A stretch of 64,000 nucleotides of DNA from Tyto alba (lineage: Eukaryota > Chordata > Aves > Strigiformes > Tytonidae), in the NCBI RefSeq assembly GCF_018691265.1, contig NW_024881272.1, forward strand, positions 25,657,323-25,721,322, read 5' to 3'. Position 1 is the first letter of the stretch. Each line of letters starts with the position of its first letter. The notes under the pieces were generated by a model, which did not search any database, was not told the DNA's origin, and saw only the letters and a program-made list of their open reading frames with translations. Made by a program: the position numbers and the translations under genes. Below, piece by piece: positions 24,161 through 35,358 of this stretch.

Positions 24161-25770
24161 CACTTGAAAAGGAGGAATTAAGGAGCAATTTGAAATGAGG
24201 GAAGATGACTCTAAAGGGGAATGTATTCAAGGGAGGGATGTTTTCAGACAAATGGATTAAGGGCAATGAAAGCAAACCTTGAGTCTCTCTGTTCATCTGG
24301 AATGGAAGTCTTGTTTGCTCCTCCATCACTGCAATATGAAACAGAGCCGGGAACAGTGTAGGTACCGTGCCGCCACTGTCGAGAAGTGCTTAAATGGCTG
24401 TGTTGCCCTATTGACTTCCCTGGAAATGGCCAAGTGTGCAAAGATGCAAATGCACCCAGCTGGGAATTTCTCTCTGAGCCTGTTTTTGCCAGATAATGTT
24501 GTTATGAGAAGCACAAAATGCTTTAGAGAAGAACCAGTCAGAAGGGGAAACTGTTTTAGTCTCATTAACACACCAGTGACAGAACAGAATGTTTTCATGG
24601 TTTTGTTAAAAATAAAAATCAGACCAAAATTATTTGGTGAAAAATGTAAACAGAATTGGAAAGTAAACTTAATTTCACCCACCTCAACTCACTTTTACTT
24701 GGTAGGGAAGAGCAGCATGATAAATTTCAGCACTTTTTGTTTTCATTACAGTTTAGACTGGCAGGAAAAATGAAATCATGGGTTTTCTGTAAACAGGGAT
24801 AATCGTGTCACCACTCAGCCACAGTGAGTGACGGGAGAAAAGTTGAAAAGCTTTCTTGGACTGGGATTTCTGGGTCTAACCAGTGACGACTGAACCCAAG
24901 GGTAGTTTCATTGGGACTTCTTAAGGGACAAATCTTGAGTGACAGGGAAAGCCGCAGGCAGACATGGGCTGCTATTTGGAGATCAGGCGAGAGGATGGAG
25001 CAAGCTCATGATACCTTGCAGTACCACATGGTTTTGAATCACACCTGGAAATGAGCAGGGAGCTGGGGGTGTGATGAGCACAACACGGTTTGTTCAGAGA
25101 CAGTGTGCCCCTTTCAGCTGTACTGATGCACACGAGTGCATAAGTTTCGGGAATTAAATTACCAATGGGGTAACCCATGGTGACTCGCTGAATTACTTGG
25201 GGAGCCCCTACTTTTCAATGTGCTTGCAATAGCTCTCTTCCCATTTCCCCCTCCATTTCACAGGGTCAAGCTGTCTTTCCTTGGTACCTGGAGGCTTCCA
25301 CCAACATCAGGGTGATCTCTGCATGGAAGCTGCTCAACTGGCCCTGCCTCTGCTCCGTCTGGAGGAGGCTGCAGATTCCCAAATCCTGAACTGTTCAGAG
25401 GGTTGGAGAGGGGATTTGGCCAGCCAGAGAGGGTAATTAGTCAGGGAGAGGACAGATGATCCAGGGCCCTGCCTGGCTAAGCTCTGCTGCTCCAGCATCA
25501 CCATGGGAGTGATGGGTGCTGGAAGTCCACCAGGTCAGCATGGCAAGGAGCAAACCATTACAGCCCAGCAGGGGTTATGACTGGGACAGGCCAGTTGAAA
25601 AATGTCAAGGGAAAAGTTGTGGGCAGAAGACAAAGATTGCTCTTCTCCCCAGGTCTTGTGGGAGCAGGGCTCAGGAGGGTTCCTGGTTTGCTGGCTGCTT
25701 CTTTTCAAGACCTGACACTAAAAGCTCAGTGAACACCTCATATTTGCTCTAAATACGCCAATGTTTTAGG
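24161..25770. other. Unique non-coding sequence, no gene seen
   Basis: A 164-codon plus frame (24279-24773) and a 118-codon minus frame (24326-24682) overlap each other and are unrecognised. No splice-site context supports either. Confidence 0.5.
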
Positions 25771-25774
25771 TAAT

Positions 25775-25797
25775 GTGAAAGTGAAGTGAAGTGGAAA
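25775..25797 (+). promoter_or_regulatory. PRDM1/IRF-like GTGAA repeat motif
   Basis: Direct repeats GTGAAAGTGAAGTGAAGTGG resemble the PRDM1 (BLIMP1) consensus containing AGTGAAAGT and IRF-type GAAA repeats. A simple short tandem duplication would also produce it. Confidence 0.3.
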
Positions 25798-25939
25798 TCT
25801 CCCGCACAAGAAGTCCCAGTCTGGATCCCCATTTCTAAGTGATCTTAAAACCTTGGAATAGCTTTATCCTTGTAGAGGATGGGTGGTGGCTCTGAAAACA
25901 GAGCTGAGCCAAGCTCGGAGGATACTGATTTGGACTAGG

Positions 25940-26220
25940 GTACGGATTTGGACTTAAAAGAAAAGGTACATAAATGTGAATTTTGATAATGTTTCATTTA
26001 ATGAGTTTTGAAAAGATTTGGAGCTGAATTAAAAGTAACAAAAAGCCAGGGAGATGAATGAACCTTATATTAAATTCAATTGGCTTTTGTGCAATTTGTT
26101 GCATAGAGAAGCCTCGTTAATACATTTTGCAGGTGGTTAGGTCATTTGTCATCAGAATCGCACTTTATGGAAAGTAACTTTCTTTCAGTTATTTTGTTCT
26201 GAAATGAGTTTCCCTGGGTC
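25940..26220. promoter_or_regulatory. CNE-like AT-rich block
   Basis: Non-repetitive, with GATAATGTTTCATTTAATGA, GAGCTGAATTAAAAG and GTGCAATTTGTTGCATAG phrases, the last an imperfect inverted pair around a CEBP-like TTGTTGCAT. CpGs are kept at 26114 and 26159. Function inferred only. Confidence 0.35.
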
Positions 26221-26482
26221 CTGTCTACTGGCAGGAGCTGAACTGGCTTCAGCAGAGCCACATGGTTTCATGGCAGAGAAGGATCTGGTCTGTTATTTTC
26301 TGTATATTTATAAGTTATCCTTATATAACATGATCTGTGGTTAATATCTCAAGTATATGTAGCCATAGCCCTCATCCATTAGAAAGAATCTTGTCCTATA
26401 TTATAGTTAATAATGTTTATTATTTCCTTTTGTTTTTCTTAAGAGCCAAGGCAGCTTCCCTCTCCAGAGGGAAGAAAGGCTG
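26221..26482. other. AT-rich unique sequence
   Basis: Includes TATATTTATAAGTTATCC and TTATAGTTAATAATGTTTA strings. Nothing recognisable. Confidence 0.4.
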
Positions 26483-26511
26483 AAAAAAAAAAAAAAAACA
26501 AAAAAAAAAAA
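26483..26511 (+). repeat. Poly(A) tract (A16 C A12)
   Basis: Sixteen A, one C and twelve A are followed by CCAAACCAG. No retroposed body is recognised. Confidence 0.85.
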
Positions 26512-29490
26512 CCAAACCAGAAAAAGCCTGTTTTGTTTGCATTTTCCTAATTTGCTTTCCTCTGGCTCAGACATGTGTTGCCTATAGGCTATTAAAACTC
26601 TTTCTCTAGGGTTATTCTCCCCCCTCCCTCCCCCATCTGATATTCACAACTTCATTCTGCCTGGATCAATGACTGCAAATTTGCTTTATGACAACTTGAA
26701 CAAACCCATGATGGATCAGAAAGGACCTCAAAGTAGGCTGAAGCCTACTCAAGTCAAGAGCACCAGACACGTTTGTTAAAGACCTCATTGGCCTCTGATC
26801 CTTGGGTTGCTGCAGTATTGATTTTTAGGGTCCAAGCTCAATTGTGCTGGAAGTCGAGTCCTATGGAGTCGCATGCTCGTGGGGGAGACAGGAGCTTTAT
26901 AATGGGAACGGATCGATGGGGAATGATTTAGCACAGAGGGACCTGGAGGCTTGGCAGGCAAGTTAAGCAGTAATCGAGTTTTGGGCTCAGAGCCGTTTCA
27001 GGCTGGCGTGCTGCCTGTCTCTCTCCATTTCCAGAGCTCGAGGGCCGTGATGCCGGGTCTGTGCGTGGCAGGTTGGCTCAGACTCCCGGTGCAGTGGGCA
27101 GCAGCCGTGCCGTGTGTGCACGGGGAGTCACGGCACTGATAGCGTTAATCTTGAGCGAGTGGGTGTCAGCCCGCTTCCTCAGCCCTCCCTAGGTTTAAAA
27201 TAAAGTGAGCTGGATTCTCACATGCTGTGAACCGAGACCTAGTGGTGTTAGCTTGCTGCAACTCTGGGCTAACCCCATAAGTGACTTTAAGGGGGCAGAG
27301 GCTAAACATGGAGAGCAGAGCATCTGCAGAAGTAGCACATTTTGCATAGGCTTGTAAATGTGGTTTTTTTTCTTTTTAAACTGTGACTTTCTTGCAAACA
27401 GAAGGTTTCTCTGTTCTCTGACCCCTGCTCCATCAGTGTGGCTGGGGAATGAGAGGCATTTGGGCATGGACTGGCTTTCTGCTGTGTGTCAGTGTGCAGG
27501 ATCCTGGGGCCCCAGTCTATACCTGGATTGCCCCTAGCTGATATAACGCAAAAATGTCAGCAATTCCACTAAAAAGAAAAGGGAGCAGGTTGCAGATGAA
27601 GTCCTCAGACTTTGGGTCCAACTTACAGTTCTTTCTCCACTGCTGTGTGCCTCAGTTTACCTCTATGACGTGCAAGTAAACACATACTTTGAGATGGAGG
27701 CGCTACCTCTCTGCTGTTTCCATGTATGACATCCACTGATTGTTTTCTAAAGCCAATTGGGATTTTATATCTAAGGTGACTGTGAGCAAAGGTTACCTCA
27801 AGGCACCTTTCTTTTATATCTGAGCCTTCATGTCATCAGTGTTGTGGGTCTGCATGATCTGTGGTGGCATATCTGACCTCATTTGAGTCCTAATAATTTC
27901 AAGGAGTAGGGAGTTGTCTGAGATAGAGCTTGAGGGGTAGAATCCAGCCACCATCCCATCAAAGTTCTTTCTTCTGCCTTATTGGAAGAATATCCCTTTT
28001 GCTACTGCAGGTTTTGAAGCTGGCTCTGTGATCATTTCCCCCAGTGTAGTGACCTGGGTGGTGGGCAGGGATGTCATGGTGTCCCAGCTCCACCTGGGAG
28101 CCAGGATCTGTCCACACAGTGGTCCCAGCACAGCATAAAACCCACAGGTGGAGGGGGAGATGAAATGTGCAGTAAGAGCAGAAAAAAAGGCTTTTCCTGC
28201 TCAGCTCAAACACAGGTAATTTCCTTCTCCTGTGAGGAAACTGGGCCCGGATCTAATTAATAAAGCTATATTCCCTAACAGCAGTCCCTCTGCAGCCCAT
28301 GCTCCTGCCTGGAAGAAATGAGATGGAGGAGGACTGGGAGGAGAGATGGGTACTTTTCCGAAGGGATGGCAGGTGCACAGCCCCTTTCCTGCAGCAGAGT
28401 GGGGGTGTCAGATAAGCTGGACAGAAGCAGATGGGTGCTGATATTCTGGGCTTTCTCCCCTTTCCCTCCCCCTCCACTGCCATCCCTGCCATCCATGCAT
28501 TAGTATAAAGGCCTGTTCAAAAATCCAGCAAAAGATGCCTGCCTTTGCATTGCCTTGTTCTTTGAGGCCAGCACAGCCTTGCTCTAGGAAGTCCACGTAC
28601 AACAGTGAAGGGTGCACCAGCTGGCACCGAAGGGTTTCTGAATAGTTGTTACTCCTTCTCTGGCCACCTTTTCCCACACGCAGTGCTTTGGGCTTCTGAA
28701 GGAGAAGGAGCACTGCAGAGGTACAGGCTGGGACCTCCTGGTGCCTTGGGCATCTTTCTTTGTGTGCAGGCACCATGTTGTGCCATCTGTTGTCAACACT
28801 GTGGAAGGGTCCAGAGAGGCTGCGGGATTTCAATCCTTGGAGATACTCAGAGCTCAGCTGGACAAGGTTCTGGGGAACTTGATATAACATTGAAGTTGGA
28901 TCTAACCTCAAAGCGGTCGCTGTTTGGAGCAGGAGGCTGTAGTAGATGCTGGACAGTCCCTGTCCACCTAAATTATTCTGTTATCCCTCCCATCATCCCA
29001 TCAGACTCTACCTAAAGCTTAGTTTGGTTGTTTCAGGTGGAAGAAATGATTCAAACTTCTTCTGTTGGTGAAAAGGTTCTTCTTTCCCAGCCTGGGGATA
29101 TTCATGGTTACTTCCTAGCTACTCAGTCTCTCTGTCCTGACCTTGCCTATCCCTCATGTATATGGGTGGATGGCTCTAGCAGAAACAGGGTAAATCTCCC
29201 TAAACTGTCAGGAAAGACTGACAGCAGAATTTGGCTCAAAGCCCAAGTAACTATAAATGAAGTCAAGACAACTTGCCTAGATTTGTTTAGACTCCATGTT
29301 CAGTTTTCAGACGGCTAATTCTAAGAGAGACTGAGCCCTCTGTGCACACATTTCCCACAGCTTATGCTGCAAATAAACATATTTCCTTTGTGCATCATTT
29401 CTGACGGTATTGATTTGAGGGCCTCTGCAAAGAAAGCTCTGCCTTTTGCTCTCTGGATAGACAACTTGTTCCATCCCACTGGTGCCGAGT
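26512..29490. other. Unique non-coding sequence with a small CpG cluster near 26.8-27.2 kb
   Basis: About 26850-27175 has a modest CpG cluster (for example near 26857, 26869, 26909, 27041, 27043, 27053, 27062, 27106 and 27121). No exon is recognised. From 27700 to 29490 the sequence is ordinary. A 167-codon minus frame at 28408-28911 and a 136-codon plus frame at 28605-29015 overlap and are unrecognised. Confidence 0.45.
27635..27690 (-). repeat. Possible MIR-like relic
   Basis: CTGCTGTGTGCCTCAGTTTA followed by CCTCTATGACGTG resembles the antisense MIR 3' motif. Short and diverged. Confidence 0.35.
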
Positions 29491-29890
29491 GAGTGCCAGT
29501 AATAGATGCAGGCTGAGAGCAGGTCTAGGGATCCGGATAAGTGCCATTAGTAAATCTTTGCTTGGCAATTCACAATATTGTTGAGAAAAAAAAATAGCAG
29601 TGTCTTAGCACTGTGACAGCTAGGTGCAGATTGTGCTCTGAAATCTTTGCAGAGAGGTGGGAAGAGGCGGCCAGGTTTCGTATGTATGGGCAGATTATAA
29701 AGTGTGGTGATTAGCAAGGAGTAATTACAGTTCCTTCACTGTATATTAAGTGTGTGAAACAATATGTAGGCACTCAGTGTGCAGCAGGCATTATGGCTGG
29801 GTGACATAGTTGACGTTTTTAATATCCATTATTCAAAAATTGATTCCATGCCTGACTATCAAGCAGCATCCAGCTATAATATGGGAGTAG
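29491..29890. promoter_or_regulatory. CNE-like block
   Basis: Contains AGTGCCATTAGTAAATC, GGCAATTCACAATATTG and TTAATATCCATTATTC strings in otherwise unique sequence, and borders a SINE-like relic. Possible regulatory element. Confidence 0.28.
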
Positions 29891-29894
29891 TACC

Positions 29895-30015
29895 AACACA
29901 ACAGCACTGTCATCCGCCAAGAGCTTTACAAACATTAGCTAATTCTGCCTACCCTCTCCATTGGCGACAGGTAAGGGCTGTTATATCCAACTGCCAATCC
30001 CTGGGGAGAGCTGGG
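29895..30015 (+). repeat. MIR-like or related SINE relic
   Basis: GAGCTTTACAAACATTAGCT and then CAGGTAAGGGCTGTTATATC followed by a GGGGAGAGCTGGGATTAGA segment match the order of motifs in the old amniote SINE/LINE tails (gctttacaaacattaactaat ... gaggtaggtgttattat ... gcagagctgggattaga). Diverged but in order. Confidence 0.45.
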
Positions 30016-31829
30016 ATTAGATGAAGTTGCTCTGGGGAAGCTGCTGTAGATGGTGAGACCACAGCAGCCACAGGCATCCATTGCGTGAACAGCACAGAGA
30101 GTGGCCATAACTTGGAATGGTGCCCAAATTCCCCCAAACCCAAAGAAAAACACATCCAGTACTCAGAGATGCTGAAAAAAGAGGACCATATAAAAATCCT
30201 ATGTTTTGTGCTCACTTCTATTTTTTTGCAAGAGTTTTTAGGTAAGCTTTCAACTTTTATCTTTTGCAAGCACCTCTAGGAAAGGTTTCATATGGGAATT
30301 TCTTTCTATCTTAGTTTGATTTTTCACTTTGTCCCTCAGGAAAGTAAGAAGTAAGGTCAAAAAAGGTAGGGAAAACAATAAGCATGTGAGGGGGAAAAAG
30401 CCTAAACATGAGAATAATGATTTTTCTCGTTTAAGTGAAAAAATGCACTTTGTCAAAAAAGATTCTTTGGTTTGTTTGTTTAAAAGTATCTGATTTAAGA
30501 AAAAAGATTTTTTCTCCTACTGAAAATATGCATGACTCCAGAGATGAACTGACGTGTGGGCCCTAAGTGAGAGCCTGGCTGACTTTTGGTAGCTCCACAT
30601 CTCCTTTCTGGCTGTTGAGAAACCAGATTTCATCTTTCACTTCCACCCCCGCTTAACTCCAGGAATTTCCATTCCCAAACCTCCATCTCTTTAGGCAAAT
30701 CCTCTCTGAAGATTACCTACATTACCTACTTCTCCCTGGAGACAGGTTCCTCTCCTTTGCTATCAATTAACAACAGCTCTCACTAACCCCTCAGCTTAAT
30801 TGCACCATCTTTAAAAGCAGCCCTGACGTTGATATGCTTTTTTTCCTATTTTAATTTCTTCCTCTGAATTATTCTGTTGCTTCTAACTGCAAACCCCAGC
30901 ACTGAGGTCCAGGGGGGGTTGATGGGCTCCTGCCCCCCTCTCTTGGCTTCAGGAGTTTCCTCCCCACACCCATGTGAGCATCACACCCTGGGGGCATGAG
31001 GTCTTCTGGGCTTGTATCTTAAAGCCAAGAGTTGCCATGAAACCAAAGAAGGCCACTGTGTGGAATAGCTGTTTTCCAGGTCATGTATTCCTTTGTGCTG
31101 GGAATATATTTGTAGGTTGTGTTAAAAAATATATGCGTGTATAAAGGGTAAACTCCAAATTATTCCAGCAATCAGCACTGAGGCTATAAATGTGAAATGC
31201 AAAGCCAGTAAAGGATCAGATGGAGTCTTAATTGCAACACCAACAAAAGGAAACACAGTGCAGAGTCTCCATAATCTGTTTGTGTCAAAGCATGGGTCAA
31301 ATCATCCCTTGTGTCCTCCTGCTCCCTTCACGAGTTGTTACTCTGCCCTTTTGGTGCTGCTTGTACTACAGGAAGACAGGGAATGGGTCTTGCTCAATCT
31401 TGTGTATATCTCAGCTTTCCCAGGATCATTCAAGAAGCATTTATTCCCTGTAAGGATGGATGTATTCTTGATTTCAGAGGTGTTTTCCATTGGGGGAAAC
31501 CAATTGTTTTTTTATGAGATCTCTCTGTATCTGCCTGGCTCAAGAAGAAGCAGGACTGAGTGCCCTGCTCCTGTGGATATCTCAGGCTCAATACCTCTGC
31601 CCACTTGGTGATTGCTCTGTGCAGTGTCACGCTGCAAGATGGAGATGGGGCTCCCCATACCCATCAGTGTACCCCAAACCCTGCGCCAGTGTGTGCACCT
31701 CTGGTACAGCACGGCAAAGAAACACAGACATACCCTTGGGCCCAGCCTCATTTGGAGGTTAAAAATAATGCAAAGGTGCTTAGAAAAATTTTTTAAAAAG
31801 TAAAAATTAAACCACCCCCACACTTGAAA
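30016..31829. other. Unique non-coding sequence, no gene seen
   Basis: No recognisable exon. The overlapping plus frames of 73-139 codons at 31192-31803 cover much of the same DNA in different frames, with minus frames open too, which argues for chance. Confidence 0.5.
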
Positions 31830-32150
31830 GAAGCCTGCCCCTTTAAGAAAGGATTGAACGTAATCTATTTCCAGCGTACGAGAGATCGGCTAAGGATTGC
31901 TGGGACATTTTCACTGACACAAATCTACATAATCGTTTTAAACTTCTCACCATTTCTTCCGATTATTCTCTTTCTGTCACTTTAGGAAGCTCTAAAACTG
32001 ATTTTCTCTCCATAATCTTCCAGTATTGCTTAGCACCCAAATCTCTAATATTTTAAGAAGATTATTTCATTTATAATTGATTGAGTGTATTTGCCAGTTC
32101 GCTACTTCAAAGATGTTGTGCTTTAAGGGGTTCAGGTAGAGCATTATTAA
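31830..32150. promoter_or_regulatory. Strong CNE-like block with retained CpGs
   Basis: AT-rich unique sequence has kept several CpGs, such as CAGCGTACGAGAGATCGG near 31874, ATCGTTTT near 31933, CCGATTATTC near 31959 and TTCGCTAC near 32098. It also has TTTATAATTGATTGAG near 32071 and AGCATTATTAAG near 32140. CpGs in AT-rich, repeat-free DNA are normally lost by deamination, so their presence fits constraint. No open frame of interest crosses it. Confidence 0.42.
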
Positions 32151-33160
32151 GTTTCCACCCCTTACCCCCATCCAAAAAAAGAAGCAGGAAAATTTTGCAA
32201 CCTGCCTGACACTTGATGCACTTTATTTTAATTTATTATTATTGGTATTATTTACATAGCTAAATAGTTGAAATAGCGAAATAGCTAACTAAAAAGATCT
32301 CCAGAGATGAAAGGCAAATCGAGCTGTCTCCAGTTGCAAGCTTGGGGCAGTGGTTTCCATTGTGGGGTGCAGGTTGGTGAGCAGTGATTGCAGGCAGCCA
32401 GCTCAGGCAGCACCACATCTCCCTGCACACCAGCCTTCCCTCCTGGGTGCTGTCTGCTCACCCTGCTGTTCTCACTGAGAAATGGATTGGAGAACAGATA
32501 TGAGTTAAAATACAATTTATATAATTTTTTTGCTTTTCAGTGGACTGGCTGCTTTTCAGCCAGATCTGCTCCCTGGGGTTTTCTGCATTGAGACAGAAGG
32601 GATTACATGGGTGGTGAGCAGGAGGAGAGGTGGGGGCAAGGGGCAGGGAGAGGAGGGACTGGGTACAAGGCATTTCTGAAACACATTGCTGTTGAAAGTC
32701 ATCTTCATCCAGCTCGGTACCAGGCTACAGTAGCTGCTGCTTGGGTGTGAGTGGACTCAGCAGTGGACGTTGTAGAGTGGTGAGAAGGGTTGGGAGAGGG
32801 AATAAGGGTGCAATAGGTAGTATTTACTGAGAGCAAAGGCATTAGGATATCTGCAAGCAGAGACGTGGAAGGAGGGAGCCCATCTAATGGACTGCCACTC
32901 CCCACTGCATAACCAAAAAGCCTCAGACATATGGGGGAGATTTCCTCATTCTCAGCCCCGCTCTGCTGTTCATTCTTTATCACCTGTGAACTAACGAGGA
33001 GATGCATGGCACAATGCTCAAAGGAAAGCTCTGAGCCCTCTTTTAAGGCTGGCAGAGACTTAGTGATGCTCTGTCACAGTCATTTCAGGGAACGGAGCAG
33101 CTATCAACTAGTAAGAATGAATTTCAAGGCTGATCACCTGCAAGCCAAGGGATAATGGGA
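32151..33160. other. Unique non-coding sequence
   Basis: Has a short AT-rich stretch at 32220-32290 and the G-quadruplex motif at 32632-32657. No gene recognised. The minus-strand frame at 32705-33007 (100 codons) is unremarkable. Confidence 0.5.
32632..32657 (+). other. G-quadruplex motif
   Basis: G-runs at 32632-32636, 32640-32643, 32646-32648 and 32655-32657 with loops of 3, 2 and 6 bases fit the standard quadruplex pattern. Surrounding sequence is purine-rich. Confidence 0.5.
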
Positions 33161-33375
33161 GGTCTGCACAATCAAACACGTCTCCTGTTATAGTAAAACA
33201 AGCAACACTTGAAAAAAGACATGGAAACAGGCTTCTTTAAATCCAATTCAGGGATTTGGAATCCCCACTAAACGCTTAATTAATTTTTGATTAGCTGAGA
33301 ACCCATTAAACAGACTGATTCTTCTAGCTTTATAAGTAACAGCAGCATGCTGCTTTAATTAAATTAATACTATGA
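33161..33375. promoter_or_regulatory. CNE-like block with homeodomain motifs and a palindrome
   Basis: Contains TTAATTAATT (33276-33285), TGATTAG (33288-33294), a second TTTAATTAAATTAAT (33354-33368) and the 14-bp perfect palindrome AGCAGCATGCTGCT (33341-33354). The density of ATTA cores resembles homeodomain-bound enhancers. Conservation unknown. Confidence 0.4.
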
Positions 33376-35130
33376 GATGTTCATTTTCAAATCCTTATGT
33401 TGGTTATTTGAGAAAAATCATTTCATTTCCTTCCCTAAGAGGTTTACCATATTCTTTTAGCCCAATGCAATATCTCTTCCCACTCTGTGTTGCTCTTGGT
33501 TCTCCTGGAGGCAGGATCTGTCAGGGCCCTGAAACTGTTCTGCCCAAGGGACATGGGGGTGTCCCAGTAGTTTTAAGGACCAAGAACCTCATATTCCTAT
33601 AGGAGTTCACCATAATGATATGATCAGTCTAACTGTCTGGGGTTTCACAGCCTTGGTTCTATCCACTGTCCCTGTGGAGCTACCATCAGCTGTGTCCTAT
33701 GGCAGGTACTAGATATGAATCCTGATTCCTCCTCCACAACAGAGCGAGCAGCTTTGAATTATCATCTCTTTTTTTTGCAGATAAGAGCCTGTCCACAGGC
33801 ATTTGTTTCAGAGCAGCTCACACAAGGCAACCTGTCCCAGGTCTCCTGTGCATCACCACCACATATCAGAGAACATGCCACGGCTTGTTTGCTCCTGGTT
33901 TTCAAACCCCAAGGGCTTTCTCCATTTCCCAGTAATTAGAACTGCTGCCCAACCTTAGCTTCTTCTCCAATGACCGATAGGCCCCAGTGTGTACTGAATC
34001 CTCTGGTGATGGGAGGCATGAAGTCAAGCCTTGGGCCCTTTCTAAATGATGAAGACTTGGTATGGAGACAGGCATTGCAGGGTGTGACTATGAAAGGAGG
34101 TTGGACTCACTCTTGGAGCAACTCAACTCATGAGAGGATTCAAAGACTGCCCTCTTCCTTTCCTTACACCCACAGCAAGATCTGCAACTGAATTTTGCAA
34201 CTTTCTCCCATTGCTATAACAGTTAAAAAACCTCCTCCCAGGTCACTGCAGTGCCAATATGTTAAAGTTTGCAGCTGGACACTCACCCTGCTTCACACCT
34301 GGGTCCTGTGCAAACCTCCAAGACACCCCCCAGCTTGCGTCGGTCTGAGCCCTGCAAAGGGCAGATTCTGAGGTCCCTGCGGGTGCCTGTGCTGAGTGAG
34401 GGTCCACATGCACCCAGGCATCCAGGGAGCAAAGACTGGAGTAGCCATCAAACTTACGTATTTATTTCCATAGTCTCAGTGTACGGGGCTCAGAGGTCTG
34501 CCAGCCACACGAGTCCCAGATGACGCCATTGTTTTCATGATGCCACTGAACAACATTACATAGATTATCATCCCATAAATGTGGAAACTTTCTTGCCATC
34601 TGAGGGTTGGAATTTTTTTTTTCCCTCTAAGTTTCTTTCATTTGGCAGAAGAAGAATTACTTATGAAAAAATAGCTTGCAAGAACCCATTGCTCAGAGGA
34701 ACCACTTGGGAATAACACCGGACCTGTCTTGGTACAGATGTGATTTCCTTTACACCATCTCCATGTGGGGTTTGATGTCCATCCCTCTCTCCATTTGCCC
34801 TGGGTGCAGTAGGACTAAGCAGAGCACATGCTTCGCTCCTTGCTGCATTTGTTCCATCAGATGGAGGGTGAAATGAGGCTTTCAACCCACCAATGTCCCC
34901 TTCTCCATTGCCCCTGAAGAGCTTGGATGTCACTCAGAACCTGACCGCAGGAGCAACAAGCAGGTCCATGCTGGGGCGATTCCTCAAGGATTTAATCACG
35001 GGCACATCAGCAAACGGTGCCATTACACAGGATCTGGAGTGGGGAGCTTGGAGAGCTGCCCCAGCCCCTCACAGCTTGACCCTCTTGCAAATCTGCCCTC
35101 TCTTCCCCTTCACCCCACTGCCCACTTCTT
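33376..35130. other. Unique non-coding sequence
   Basis: A CATCTCTTTTTTTTGCAG string at 33762-33779 is a good splice-acceptor look-alike, followed by an open stretch to 33939, but no donor, known protein or second exon could be matched. An ordinary unique sequence otherwise. Confidence 0.45.
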
Positions 35131-35336
35131 GTTAGGAGCTGTCGGAGGCAGCTGGCTGCTCGTGCATTAAATTAGCAGATGTTGCGGCTACACAACATTA
35201 AGCACAACAATACTGTTAATGTGCCCTCTGGAGCCCTCTTCTTCCCTCCTCACCGGGCCTCGCCAGACAGCCTCTCCGGAGGCAGATTAATTTCAACTCT
35301 CTGGATCATAATAAATTAATTTTTATTAGAAAAGGC
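35131..35336. promoter_or_regulatory. CNE-like block with GC-rich core
   Basis: It starts with GTGCATTAAATTAGCAG, passes ACAACATTAAGCACAACAA and a CpG-bearing stretch near 35254-35280, and ends in GATTAATTTCAAC and AATAAATTAATTTTTATTAG. Dense ATTA motifs on both sides of a pyrimidine-rich core suggest an enhancer. A CTCF-like motif lies within. Confidence 0.4.
35221..35235 (-). promoter_or_regulatory. CTCF-like motif, minus orientation
   Basis: Read on the minus strand, CTCCAGAGGGCAC matches the CTCF core (CCASYAGRKGGCR) with one or two differences. Occupancy unknown. Confidence 0.33.
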
Positions 35337-35358
35337 GGGGGGTGGGGGGGTGGGGGGG
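35337..35358 (+). other. Dense G-tract, strong quadruplex candidate
   Basis: Three runs of 6, 7 and 7 G are separated by single T (35337-35342, 35344-35350, 35352-35358). Each seven-G run can split into two triplets, so several quadruplex registers exist. It directly abuts the CNE-like block. It may also be an assembly-fragile site. Confidence 0.6.

Noticed and set aside
33762..33939. Exon after a good acceptor (polypyrimidine plus GCAG)
   Set aside because: No donor, no recognisable protein and no partner exon.
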